64,000 nt of DNA from Roseovarius sp. SCSIO 43702 (GTDB lineage Bacteria; Pseudomonadota; Alphaproteobacteria; Rhodobacterales; Rhodobacteraceae). Positions within the stretch are counted from its first letter, which is position 1, and each line of letters begins with the position of its first letter. The position numbers and the translations under genes are program-made. The stretch lies in NCBI RefSeq assembly GCF_019599045.1, contig NZ_CP080623.1:2068501-2132500 (forward strand). The letters run 5' to 3'. Below are positions 43,799-52,633 of this stretch, in pieces. The notes beneath the pieces are model-generated. The model was not told the origin of the DNA. It worked only from the letters and a program-made list of their open reading frames with translations, and searched no databases.

Positions 43799-44002
43799 TC
43801 GCTCATTGCATTCCCTGCGCGCAAGTGCACCGCGCTATTCCGCGAATTGCAGGGGAGCGCCTTGGCGCTCTCTCAACACGTCCTGTTCACGCACGCGTGA
43901 TCAATTTGCGGACTCTTTCTTTGCAAAGGCTGATCTATGTCAACTCACGCCAAGAAATTCGGTGCATAGGGGGGCCATTCATATCTCAAAGAGACGCAGG
44001 AA
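43799..44002. other. Spacer between two recombinase genes
   Basis: These 204 bases have no convincing open frame. A weak inverted repeat (CCCTGC and GCAGGG) lies about 10-55 bases after the first recombinase stop and might act as a processing or termination site. Confidence 0.35.
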
Positions 44003-45226
44003 ATGCACGATATCTTCGCACCTCGCACCGCCTTCGCATCACTCCTGGTGGCTTCCTCGCGGCGTACGCCCCGATCCCTTCACGAAGCCGGGGATCTTTC
44101 GATCCAATCAAGAGCGGTTCTCGCCGGAGAGCGGCAGATCTGCCTCGAGGCCGCCTTCGACCTCTACATCGAGCTGAAGGCGCAGGGATATCGTCCTGGC
44201 AATCACCGGCTCGATGTGGCCCGTGGGCAGTCCTGGCGTCAACACAGTTCTGCAAGTACGGCCAGTGCCAAGCGCGTCTGGCAGCGGGTCTTGGGAAATC
44301 CGTTGTTCTTCGGCATCGAGCGGGCCGATGTCGCCCGCGCGCTGCAGGAAATTCGGAACCTGCCGAAATATCATGGAAAACACCAAGGCGGAGGTGATGC
44401 CGCCGATGAAAACGGCCGAATGGATCAAGACCCGTCTGCCCAAGCGCCCATCAGCGCCGCGACCTTTATGAGAATCGGTCGAACGGCGCGCCAGGTCGGC
44501 GATCTCCTGATTGATCTGGGTCTCGCAGTAGACAACCCCTTCGATCTCTGCAGCTGGTCGCTAACGGCGGAGGCTCACCTCCGGCGGCAGGATCAGCCAG
44601 GGAACCGGGCGCGCGATCTGCATGAGGTCGATGTCTACCTGTCCTTGCCGATCTTCCGTGGCATCATCGGGGAGGCTGGCGATCCGCTGTTCTGGGTGCC
44701 GCTCCTGATGCGGCTCGGCGGTTTGCGCCTCGGCGAAGCTGTCCATCTCGCGCCCGCCGATCTGCAGTATCGTGACGGCATACCGGTCATCTGCATTGCC
44801 TCCATTGATCGGGATGCGAAGACAGCCGGTTTTCGTCGGGAGGCTCCCGTAGCCCGGAGACTGCAGGATCTTGGCCTCATCGACCTGTTCGAACTGCGCC
44901 GGAAACAGAGGGAGGTGGTGCTGTTCCCGGAGTTATCGGAGCATCGGCCCAGGGCTGACATGGCGCGGTTCCGCAGGCATTTCGTCCGCTACTGCGCGGC
45001 GCATGGGATCAAAGCCTCGGCCCTGCATTTTAATGATTTCCGGAAGGCCTTGCATCGTCGGCTCCTTGAAATGGGCTGCCCGGTAGATGTCGCGCGGGTG
45101 GCCCTGGGTCACGTGGCGCGCGAGACGCAAGTTCCATTCCTCGACGACAACCTGCGCGCGGCGGTTTACGATGCGTTGGCCAAGGCAGGCGAGGATCTTC
45201 CTGACATTGTTGGCCCGTTTCAGTAA
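44003..45226 (+). CDS. Second tyrosine recombinase-like protein, paralogue of the first
   Basis: A 407-residue protein. LFWVPLLMRLGGLRLGEAVH aligns with the first recombinase and carries the box I Arg. ASALHFNDFRKALHRRLLEM supplies a His and Arg resembling box II, VALGHVARE the second His, and RAAVYDALAK a candidate nucleophile Tyr. The large N-terminal part of the paralogue is missing. Spacing in box II is unusual (HFNDFR), so activity is uncertain; it may be an accessory factor. AGGA lies just before the ATG, and a terminator-like hairpin follows. Confidence 0.7.
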   Translation: MHDIFAPRTAFASLLVASSRRTPRSLHEAGDLSIQSRAVLAGERQICLEAAFDLYIELKAQGYRPGNHRLDVARGQSWRQHSSASTASAKRVWQRVLGNPLFFGIERADVARALQEIRNLPKYHGKHQGGGDAADENGRMDQDPSAQAPISAATFMRIGRTARQVGDLLIDLGLAVDNPFDLCSWSLTAEAHLRRQDQPGNRARDLHEVDVYLSLPIFRGIIGEAGDPLFWVPLLMRLGGLRLGEAVHLAPADLQYRDGIPVICIASIDRDAKTAGFRREAPVARRLQDLGLIDLFELRRKQREVVLFPELSEHRPRADMARFRRHFVRYCAAHGIKASALHFNDFRKALHRRLLEMGCPVDVARVALGHVARETQVPFLDDNLRAAVYDALAKAGEDLPDIVGPFQ

Positions 45227-45678
45227 TCAGCGGCATTGCAAAGGCCCGGAATGAAGCTCGGGCTTTTCTTGCTATACCCCTGATCGATGCTCTCGGCGGC
45301 ACGTCGATGCTCCCGAACTTGCAGCATCTCGCGAAGGCCACGCGGATTGCAAAGACACTGGGTGATTTGATCGCCATGCATTATCAGAGCCCGTTGGTGA
45401 AGGCAGGCGGTCGCTTGGATTTGTCCGAGCGCGATGACGGGCTCTCGCGCCGATGAGCCGGGCATCGCGCTCGTTTGATGCTTCTTTCGATCTCGGCGCG
45501 CCTCGCCAGAATTGAAGCCTGTAGAACAATCCGAAAGTGATTGACGGAAGTTGAAGCAGCCCACGGAAAATGTTGATAGCGGGGCCATTCCATCCCGTGC
45601 GGGTGATGGTGCCCCGTGCTCAACACGCGACGGAAACAAGGGAAAACAAGGAAATCGGCGGCAGCCGGCAGAACGGGA
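45227..45678. other. 452-base region between convergent recombinase genes
   Basis: It holds a terminator-like hairpin (45243-45262) and, on the plus strand, a short frame ending at about 45456. That frame reads like decayed coding sequence (MLPNLQHLAKATRIAKTLGD, then LIAMHYQSPLVKAGGRLDL) but has no good ribosome-binding site. Nothing else is recognised. Confidence 0.4.
45243..45266 (+). terminator. Terminator-like hairpin after the second recombinase
   Basis: GCCCG at 45243-45247 pairs with CGGGC at 45258-45262 around a 10-base loop, followed by TTTT. It lies 17 bases after the stop codon at 45224-45226. The stem is short, so efficiency is uncertain. Confidence 0.45.
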
Positions 45679-47049
45679 TCAGAGGATCAGCTCCGCCGAG
45701 TTCGTGCGCCGCCTCTCGATGAAGTCCTCGAATTCGCCGGCGGATCTATGTCCTTCCGCATGATCATAATGCCGGAGCGTAATGGCCTCGTCGACGTGCC
45801 GAAGAAGCGTCTTCGCAGCATAGGCACCGCCGGTCAGATGTTCCGAGGCTTCCGTGGCGACATTGTCGCGAAACCGGTGGATTGGAATGCGCACGCCGAA
45901 CTCCTTCTCGGTCAGGTCGCCTGTCAACCGGCCAATCTGCTTCGCAGTGACGGCGCCGCGCTTCCCGTGGACCGATGGGAAGAGGTGGAGCCCATCGTCG
46001 AAGAGAGGTCGGAAATCCGCGCGATAAGCATGCAGGGCCTCCGCAAGCCCCGGGTTCTCGAAGATCACGGCATAGCTTTCCTGGGTTTTGCGGGCTTCCG
46101 GATATTTCAGGGCTTCGCCAGGCAGGTTCACAAGGAGATGCGTGCGGTCGATCAACGTCAGCGTCCGGTCGAATTCGAGCCATGTCAGCGCGCGGGCGCG
46201 CTCCGGGAGCGCGGCCCCCACGGCGAGGATGAGACCGTTGCGAAAAGTGGTTGCCGCCCGGATACCGCGGACGGGCCGTGAATGCGCCTCGGCCATCATG
46301 CGGAAGCCGAACCGGTAGAGTGCACTCGCCCCCACCAGCTGGCTGCCAGTCTTTGTCACGGCCCCCTGCGCCCTTGCCCGCTCCCGCCAGTCCGCAGCCA
46401 CGAAGCCGCAGGCCTCCGAATGGAAATGCCCACCTGCCGCAACGGCCAGCCCGGCCAGGATCCTCTGGAGGTAGTTCCCGGCCGTGCCTGTGGTCGTCGG
46501 CTGTCGATCGGACGTCGCCTGGACGAGGTGGCAGGCATATCGGTGAAACGCCGATGCCTTGGGAAGCAGAGGCAGACCCTTTGCGGCACAGTAGGTGACC
46601 CAGCGATCGAGTGCGGATAGGACCGATTTTGTGTAATCGACACTCCAGATCGTTTTTCCGAGAACCGCCTGTCCCTTCCTGGAGACGGCGATCTGATCGG
46701 CGAGCGGCTCCTGCCATTGGGCTGGCAGAGACGCGATCATCTGTGCCGCCGTCTCCCAGGGGCATCGGTCGGGCGCCTTGACCGAGACCCGTGCCTCCCT
46801 GAGCACGCGCGCGAAATGCGCAGTCTTCTCGGTGCCCAGGGCCTCGGCCGCCACCCGTTGAAGATGGGCGAATTCCGCAAAGGCCGCGGCACCGACCTCG
46901 TCGACCCGCGCGGCCAGATGGTCGGTCAACGCCTCGCGCGATGGAGCAGCGTCCAAGGGCGATGCATCGCGAAGCTCGCGCAAGAGCGCAAGATGATCGT
47001 TCATCATGTCATGTCCAGGAATTTGAGGGATCGCTGAACGGCCGCTCAC
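45679..47049 (-). CDS. Tyrosine recombinase, second gene of a coupled pair
   Basis: A 456-residue recombinase. The catalytic boxes are ALPERARALTWLEFD (Arg), RIPIHRFRDNVATEA (His-x-x-Arg-type) and LLRHVDEAITLRHYDHAEG (His and nucleophile Tyr). The start is a GTG that overlaps the stop of the preceding recombinase by four bases (GTGA), so the two are made in fixed proportion. Such coupled recombinases usually act together on one site, as in Tn554-type or recombinase-in-trio elements. No third member is present on this strand. Confidence 0.82.
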   Translation of the reverse strand: MSGRSAIPQIPGHDMMNDHLALLRELRDASPLDAAPSREALTDHLAARVDEVGAAAFAEFAHLQRVAAEALGTEKTAHFARVLREARVSVKAPDRCPWETAAQMIASLPAQWQEPLADQIAVSRKGQAVLGKTIWSVDYTKSVLSALDRWVTYCAAKGLPLLPKASAFHRYACHLVQATSDRQPTTTGTAGNYLQRILAGLAVAAGGHFHSEACGFVAADWRERARAQGAVTKTGSQLVGASALYRFGFRMMAEAHSRPVRGIRAATTFRNGLILAVGAALPERARALTWLEFDRTLTLIDRTHLLVNLPGEALKYPEARKTQESYAVIFENPGLAEALHAYRADFRPLFDDGLHLFPSVHGKRGAVTAKQIGRLTGDLTEKEFGVRIPIHRFRDNVATEASEHLTGGAYAAKTLLRHVDEAITLRHYDHAEGHRSAGEFEDFIERRRTNSAELIL

Positions 47050-49151
47050 GCGGCCGTTTTCGTCTTGGTTTCGAGATAAGCCTGCCAGCCATCCATGACG
47101 AGAGTCTCATCGAGCTCGGCATAGTATTCGACCGTTGTCTGCAGGCTTTTGTGGCCGAGCAGGCGCTGGACACGCGGCAGATTGTCCATGCTTTCCTTGA
47201 GCCAAATCCATCCGATAAGATGCCGGTAGAGATGTGGATTGATCTGCACCCCGACATGCTGATGAAGCAGGCGTGTCACACGTTTCAGGATCCCGCGATA
47301 AGGCGCGTCGATCTCGAACGTGCCGCCCTCCTGACGCGGAAACAGGTGTGGATTTTCCTTGTCGTCAGGGTGGACGAGTTTTGGGCGGATCTTCTCGATA
47401 TAATTCTGCATCAGCCTGCTGGCGCGTCCGCCCAGCCGAACGACGTAATCCGGGTCGCCCGCTTTCCGCCCCTTCACCTCCGGTGCCGGGATGGAAAGAA
47501 CCGCCTTTCCGTCCTGGAACGCAATCCAGTCGAGCCGCGCTTCGATGACATTCGCGCTGCGCGGCGCGCGCGTGAGCAGGATGTCATGCGCCAGCACAGC
47601 CGCGATATCGCGGGCCAAGTCGAGGTCGATTGCGGCGAGGCGATCCGGCAGGCGTCCCGTCTTCTTCCTGGCCGCCTTCCGCCGCCGATCGATCTCGGCG
47701 TTGATCCCTGTCATCACGGTCCCGGACAGGTCGATCGTCGACTGGATGCGGGCTTCGGTGAATTCCCGCAGTTTCTTCTTGTTCTTCGGAGCTATGCCTC
47801 GGCGGCCAGTTTCATAGAACCGGATCAGGGCTCTGATGTCATCGACATCCTGCTCCGAGGCGGCGGCGTAGCCGACGGCGATCTTCTTCATCGCCTTGAG
47901 CACGGAAACGAGATAGCCGGTGTCCTTCCGCCCCCCGTTGGCTTCGAAGAGGGCGGCAGCCGCCGCCTCCAGGACCTGGTAATCCGTGAGAGCACGCATG
48001 TCGGGGGCGATGATGTCGTGTGATGCTGCCAAGGCCTTCGCCAACGAGACAGTGTAGCCGCGACGGGTCGCGATGGTATCCTCGGACCAGCGGTGATCCG
48101 TGGTCAGAAAACCGTATTCCCGCATCTTCGACTCTCGGCGCTCCACGCGCTCCGCATTGGTGGATTGTCCGGGCAGCTTCGATTTCTCGGCCATGCTCTT
48201 CTGAAGCTGGGCCTTCAACTCAGAAAGCGAATCCGTGTCCTGCTGCTCCTCCCGGTCCAGTGCTTCCAAGAAGGCTTCGTAGGTCACTCCGTCGCGGGAG
48301 ATCTCTCCAACCGCCCAAGGGGCCACTCGGGTGTCGAACTCGGTCAGCAAAGCCTCGAAGAGGCCGGTGTCGACACCGAACTTGTCGCGACGATCCGAGA
48401 ATGGCGACGCCATGGCCTTGAACCCGAAATGTGAGGTGCACGGGTGGCTTTCGAGATGACGAAGAAGCGTGACCACGTTGCCGACATGCTTGCGGCATTT
48501 TGTTTCCGTCACGACCCCGGTCTCGAGCCGATGCGCGTAGTAGTCCGCCAGTATCGCGGTCGTGATCTGGCCGGGCAAGATCCCGCGATCAAACAGATAG
48601 ACGAAGAATGGCCCGGCTTTCAGTCGGCAATCCGCCGGGATATCGGACTCCTTCGCGGCCTCGTAGGCCTCGGCCCAGATGCCGCCGATATCGGTGACAC
48701 CGTGCGGGCGATTGCGAACGCCATGTTGGTCGATGGCGGCGAGGATATCAGACTTGTAGGTAGAACGGCTTCCCTTCGAGAGCCCGAGACTGGCCGCGTT
48801 GTGGTGCGCGAAGAACTCGATGACGTCGTGTCGGCAGACCGGCCGATTTGTATACCAGTTCGCCTTGCGCATGATCCAGCGGACCCGGCTTGCAAGGGTT
48901 TTCTGGCCAGCCCCTTCCAATTTCTCGACCAGTGCGCCAAAGGACAAAGCTGACGAACCGACCGCAGCACGCACGAGGTCTCGACCAGTCGCCTTCGAGA
49001 GCGCGACCAGAGTCTTGTGCCGCGGCTTCAGGCCTTCGATCGAAAGAATATCGGATACGTTTTTCTGATTCAGCCCTGCCCGCAGCGAAAGGGCGCGCAT
49101 GCTCTCGCCGGTTTCTTTCAAATGGGCCTGAAGTTCATCGCGAAGGGTCAT
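47046..49151 (-). CDS. Tyrosine recombinase with N-terminal XRE helix-turn-helix
   Basis: A 701-residue fusion. Residues 1-65 (MTLRDELQAHLKETGESMRA, then LSLRAGLNQKNVSDILS) form a Cro/cI-type DNA-binding domain. The C-terminal 200 residues are a tyrosine recombinase: Arg in LTRAPRSANVIEARLD, box II NPHLYRHLIGWIWL, and LLGHKSLQTTVEYYAELDE with His and Tyr. The middle holds SAM-like helical modules. The ATG at 49151 is chosen because GAGGA is 7 bases upstream. A recombinase that carries its own regulator-like domain is unusual. It may control its own promoter or add sequence specificity. Confidence 0.82.
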   Translation of the reverse strand: MTLRDELQAHLKETGESMRALSLRAGLNQKNVSDILSIEGLKPRHKTLVALSKATGRDLVRAAVGSSALSFGALVEKLEGAGQKTLASRVRWIMRKANWYTNRPVCRHDVIEFFAHHNAASLGLSKGSRSTYKSDILAAIDQHGVRNRPHGVTDIGGIWAEAYEAAKESDIPADCRLKAGPFFVYLFDRGILPGQITTAILADYYAHRLETGVVTETKCRKHVGNVVTLLRHLESHPCTSHFGFKAMASPFSDRRDKFGVDTGLFEALLTEFDTRVAPWAVGEISRDGVTYEAFLEALDREEQQDTDSLSELKAQLQKSMAEKSKLPGQSTNAERVERRESKMREYGFLTTDHRWSEDTIATRRGYTVSLAKALAASHDIIAPDMRALTDYQVLEAAAAALFEANGGRKDTGYLVSVLKAMKKIAVGYAAASEQDVDDIRALIRFYETGRRGIAPKNKKKLREFTEARIQSTIDLSGTVMTGINAEIDRRRKAARKKTGRLPDRLAAIDLDLARDIAAVLAHDILLTRAPRSANVIEARLDWIAFQDGKAVLSIPAPEVKGRKAGDPDYVVRLGGRASRLMQNYIEKIRPKLVHPDDKENPHLFPRQEGGTFEIDAPYRGILKRVTRLLHQHVGVQINPHLYRHLIGWIWLKESMDNLPRVQRLLGHKSLQTTVEYYAELDETLVMDGWQAYLETKTKTAA

Positions 49152-49179
49152 GTTCATTCCTCTGGTGAAACTGCGACCA

Positions 49180-49413
49180 TCACTCGTCATCGAGCTCGAG
49201 ATCCGGCCTTCCATCGTCAGAAGGCCGGGATCGATGCTCGAAGAGAACGACGTCCTCCTCCGTCGCGAACCAGCGCCGCCCCAGCTTTCGGGCGGGTAAT
49301 TTCACCCGTCCTTCTCCGGTCGGGCAGCCCTTCCTGATCCAGTCACTGATACAGCGCGGCGTGCACCTGAATCGCGCTGCAAGCTCCTCTGTCGTATATA
49401 TTTTCCTTGCCAT
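49180..49413 (-). CDS. Excisionase-like helix-turn-helix protein
   Basis: A 77-residue protein (MARKIYTTEELAARFRCTPR, then CISDWIRKGCP) with a MerR/Xis-type helix-turn-helix and a wing (RKLGRRWFATEEDVVLFEH). It is encoded 28 bases before the XRE-recombinase on the same strand, which fits an excisionase or directionality factor. AGGAG lies about 10 bases before the ATG at 49413. The C-terminus is acidic. Confidence 0.75.
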   Translation of the reverse strand: MARKIYTTEELAARFRCTPRCISDWIRKGCPTGEGRVKLPARKLGRRWFATEEDVVLFEHRSRPSDDGRPDLELDDE

Positions 49414-49541
49414 TTCCGCCTTCTCCTTGCTCGGCATGAACGGAAATAGGCAAACAGGGACGGCGAACCCAAACGCCGCAACAGAAATTTTCTGCCGCAG
49501 CGTCGAGATACTGCTGACTGGTGGGGCGTACGCCTGACGGG

Positions 49542-51095
49542 TCACTCCGTGCCTGTCATGGGCAGATGGAACTGGACCACGTTGCCCTCCAGACCATTGT
49601 CGGCTTCCAGATCACGGCTGGTCGCTGGCATATCGCCCTGACCACGACGCAATTCGCGTAGGCGGCGCTCATTGCGCTTGCGTTCGTTCAGCAGGAGCCG
49701 CGCCTGTATCTCGTCCCGGCGCGCCTGGATAGCCGAGGTTTTCTCCCGCGCATCGCTCGCCGCATCGAACAGCCCCGGCATTTCCTCGATCTGGTTCAGC
49801 ACCGAGAGGATCTCGGCGATCTCGCCTTTATCGAACTGCGCCCGCTGCTGCTTGCTGAGAGCCCGGCTGACCTCCCGGCCTGTCACGGCCTTGCCCGCTT
49901 CCGACACGCGAGTACTGGCGTCGGAAATGATCTGGATCCGAGATGTGTTCGGCTGGTCGTATTGCTGAACGATATTGAGGGCGCTGACGAAGTGATATTC
50001 CGCGAAGCGAGTGGCGAGATCGGCTGTTTCCACGTCGATCGGCCGACGCGACTTGCCGAGCAGGAAATGCAATATCATCAGGTAACGCAACACGGCGAAT
50101 CCGATCCTCCGGATGAACGATGCCGGAAGCGCGCTCTGGCCCCAAGATTTGCGCAGGCTGCCCCACCATGCCCTGAGAAAGGGTAGGACCTCGTCATTCA
50201 GGGTGTAGGGATCGCAGGCGCCGTCCTGCGCACAGAGAGCCTCCCAGGTATCAGAAAGCGCGTTTCGGCGCAGCTCCACGCGCTCTCCTTCGAAGTAGAG
50301 GAAGTGATCGAAGAGGTCGGCGTCGTCGCGTGGAACGGCCACGTAATAGCCGAACCTCTGGCAGAACCCATCGAGCATGCTCGTGATATCGATATCGGAG
50401 CGCCAGGTATCGACAACCGTCAGGCCATGAAACGTGAAATATGGCCGCTCGATGACGAGCTTGTTCCTCTCGCTCTTGAGCCGGTTAGCGATGGGCTTGT
50501 GCGAATAGACGTCAAGGCACCAGGGCTTGATGCGGCGGTAGTTTCCTTCCGTGAGAATGCTTTTGAAGGTCTTTCCGACTTCATCCTGGAACCAGAACGC
50601 GCCATTGTTGTCATGCAGTTCCACGATCCACTGGGCATCAGTGCACCCGGTCGCGAGACGGTTCAGGGACGGGGCATCGCCCCGCGAGACAATGCGGTCG
50701 ATTTCCTCGGAGGCGAGCGTCTTGGAAGAACCGGAGCCTGCAAGGCCGATTGTCCACAGAGTCGGCAGAACGCGTCCGACCCCTGGAACCTCGAGGCAGG
50801 CCCCGTTCTGCGTCAGAAAGGACGCGGCGATCATGACGACATGCATGATCGGCAGGGCATACGAGATGTCCGTATCCTCAAAATGACGCACGATGCGCTC
50901 CAGAAAACTGCCTTTAGGAATCAGGCTCCGGATATCGAATTCCTCCGGTGCCGCCTTGATGGCCAGCATCTGGATGAGCGCCTCGCGTTCGGACCTGGTG
51001 AGGCGGCGGGTTCCCTTCCTGGTCTTGACGGTCAGTTCGCTGAGGAGGACGTGGTCCGCAGAGGTCGGGTTCTTTCCTGTGGTGTTCATGGTCAC
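49542..51095 (-). CDS. P-loop protein, possibly DUF3987-like replication factor
   Basis: A 517-residue protein. The segment LWTIGLAGSGSSKTLASEEI resembles a Walker A loop, but the Gly before Lys is replaced by Ser. A later acidic motif (GAFWFQDEVGKTFKSIL) fits a Walker B position. The order, with an N-terminal helical region, this ATPase core and a charged coiled-coil C-terminus (EIQARLLLNERKRNERRLRE), is reminiscent of DUF3987 proteins found in mobile elements. It may act in replication or mobilisation. I am unsure of the family. It is preceded by a conserved promoter module. Confidence 0.5.
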   Translation of the reverse strand: MTMNTTGKNPTSADHVLLSELTVKTRKGTRRLTRSEREALIQMLAIKAAPEEFDIRSLIPKGSFLERIVRHFEDTDISYALPIMHVVMIAASFLTQNGACLEVPGVGRVLPTLWTIGLAGSGSSKTLASEEIDRIVSRGDAPSLNRLATGCTDAQWIVELHDNNGAFWFQDEVGKTFKSILTEGNYRRIKPWCLDVYSHKPIANRLKSERNKLVIERPYFTFHGLTVVDTWRSDIDITSMLDGFCQRFGYYVAVPRDDADLFDHFLYFEGERVELRRNALSDTWEALCAQDGACDPYTLNDEVLPFLRAWWGSLRKSWGQSALPASFIRRIGFAVLRYLMILHFLLGKSRRPIDVETADLATRFAEYHFVSALNIVQQYDQPNTSRIQIISDASTRVSEAGKAVTGREVSRALSKQQRAQFDKGEIAEILSVLNQIEEMPGLFDAASDAREKTSAIQARRDEIQARLLLNERKRNERRLRELRRGQGDMPATSRDLEADNGLEGNVVQFHLPMTGTE

Positions 51096-51153
51096 TTCTG
51101 CCTTTCGTTGTAGACAAGACGTGCATCCATCGATTTCCCCGCGGAAATGATCA

Positions 51154-51227
51154 CCGACATATTTTTAATAAGCCTTTGTTATATCATTATTTTATTTGAA
51201 GATTGGAGCCGACATCGAGCCGACAGG
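51154..51227 (-). promoter_or_regulatory. Duplicated promoter/operator module, copy 1
   Basis: Read on the minus strand, two TGTCGGCT half-sites lie side by side (51208-51227) and a third ATGTCGG lies 54 bases further on (51154-51160), with an AT-rich core between. The same three sites with the same 54-base spacing occur at 53557-53630. It lies 59-132 bases upstream of the P-loop gene start. A shared regulator is the likely reason. Confidence 0.6.
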
Positions 51228-51433
51228 TCTTGGCCCATCAAGCATTCGCCCAAGGACTCCTGCACTGCGGACATCCAGTCCTCGGCGATGACCGGGCGAG
51301 TTTGCCGTTGGTGGCTACGCCGCAAGGAGCGCCTGGAACCCGCGTTACACAGTGCACCGAATGGAAGACCCATGCGCATGCCGGTCGGTAAGCGGGGGAC
51401 CAGGGAAATTCCTTACAACTGATCAACCTTGAT

Positions 51434-51835
51434 TTAGAGGTCGTCCATATGGTCGGTGAAATAGTGTTCTGGAATTTCCAGCAAGAGAGCATCGAGTTCG
51501 TCGGCCACGAAACAGACCTCGCGCCTAATTCGCCAGCTGGGAGGAAAAAACTTTGCCAGCGCTGCCTCAGCGCTCCTCGAGTCAGGAAGGTCGTCGAGGA
51601 ACACCAACTCAAGCAAGCGCTCAAGTTCCCTGACATGCAGACGCGTGAGGCATCTGGCCGTCCGCACGGCATCGATGAGGCAAAACACCGAACGGCTGGC
51701 CGAGCCACCTCCGAGTATGTAGGCGAAGTCGGCCAATGCCGAACCGTGAACCTCCAGGAATTCCCGAACAGAGTCGAGATCTGCGGCTGCGTGCTGAGGG
51801 TGAGAAGAAATGAGTGTCGCGTCGACTTGCACCAT
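51434..51835 (-). CDS. Unknown 133-residue protein, paralogue of 52634-53026
   Basis: MVQVDATLISSHPQHAAADL starts a helical acidic protein. AAAGGAG lies 5-10 bases before the ATG at 51835. Residues along its length match the 130-residue protein at 52634-53026: FL near the start, AL with a small-residue run, D followed by RLTR-like, LFL/VFLDD, and finally CFVADELDALL against CLLADGLEDAL. Identity is low, but order and spacing agree. No known domain is recognised. A 338-base gap with the promoter module separates it from the next gene. Confidence 0.6.
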   Translation of the reverse strand: MVQVDATLISSHPQHAAADLDSVREFLEVHGSALADFAYILGGGSASRSVFCLIDAVRTARCLTRLHVRELERLLELVFLDDLPDSRSAEAALAKFFPPSWRIRREVCFVADELDALLLEIPEHYFTDHMDDL

Positions 51836-52049
51836 CTCCATCTCCTTTCTTTTCTTGCTGGAACGCGGGAACGCGTCAGCTTCAAGCACCCGATTCCTCC
51901 TTTTTCTCGGGTTTTTCGGGGGCGGTACGCGGCTGTAGCAGCAGCATGTTCCTTACGAACCGCGGGTTGGAATTCTGGGCGCCGCATCATGCGCGCGATG
52001 CGTGCTTGGATAGCCGCGCCCGGCACACGGGCGCAGCCTGTAAGCGCTG

Positions 52050-52400
52050 TCAGCCTGCCCTTGTAAATCCGACAAGGAGTTCACTCATGCGGGCGCCATG
52101 CCAGCGGGTCGCATCGGAAGCATAGAAATTCCGCTCGCGGCCAATGCGGTCGAGCGACGAAGGTGTCTGCCCGGCCAGAACCCGCTCGATATCGCGCAGT
52201 GCGGCTTCGATGACGGTGGGTTGCGGAACGGGCTTTTCGAACTCGTTGTGCAGATCGCAGAGCGCATCGATCGCAAGAGGATCGTCGATCTCCTCGAGCA
52301 GATGGCACAGGCTGCGCCCATGTTCGCGCAAATGCTGCCCTGCGGCCGCAATGCCGCATTGGGGGGCGAGGTTGAGGGCGAGGTGGTCGGGGTTGAGCAT
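52050..52400 (-). CDS. Unknown 116-residue protein
   Basis: MLNPDHLALNLAPQCGIAAA begins a helical protein with His and Asp/Glu clusters (EHGRSLCHLLEEIDDPLAID). An AGAGGAG site seven bases before the ATG supports translation. It lies between the two paralogous small genes on the same strand, with gaps of more than 200 bases on each side. It may be a very divergent third member of that family, but I cannot show it. Confidence 0.55.
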   Translation of the reverse strand: MLNPDHLALNLAPQCGIAAAGQHLREHGRSLCHLLEEIDDPLAIDALCDLHNEFEKPVPQPTVIEAALRDIERVLAGQTPSSLDRIGRERNFYASDATRWHGARMSELLVGFTRAG

Positions 52401-52633
52401 GGTTTACTCCTCTGCATGCCGGTGGGTGGGTGGATTTGCCTGATCTGTCGGCGTCAAGTTTTCAGCATGCGTTGGGAAAATCGTGTGGGTGATGGCCTCT
52501 CCTGGTTTGCTGTTGAAAATGACATTGGCCAGATTTCGGCACGGCGAAGAAAAAATTTGGCATGGTCCAGAAATTCTCACGCCGCATGGTTTTCGCACCG
52601 CCGCTGAATGCTGGCGGCAGTGCGAGTTGCGTC

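Noticed and set aside
45220..45639. A 139-codon minus-strand frame between the convergent recombinases
   Set aside because: It has no ribosome-binding site, runs through the terminator-like hairpin, and the plus strand reads more like decayed protein in the same place.
49180..49545. The longer 121-residue form of the excisionase-like protein
   Set aside because: The first 44 residues are hydrophobic and unlike the family. AGGAG before the ATG at 49413 gives the usual short length.
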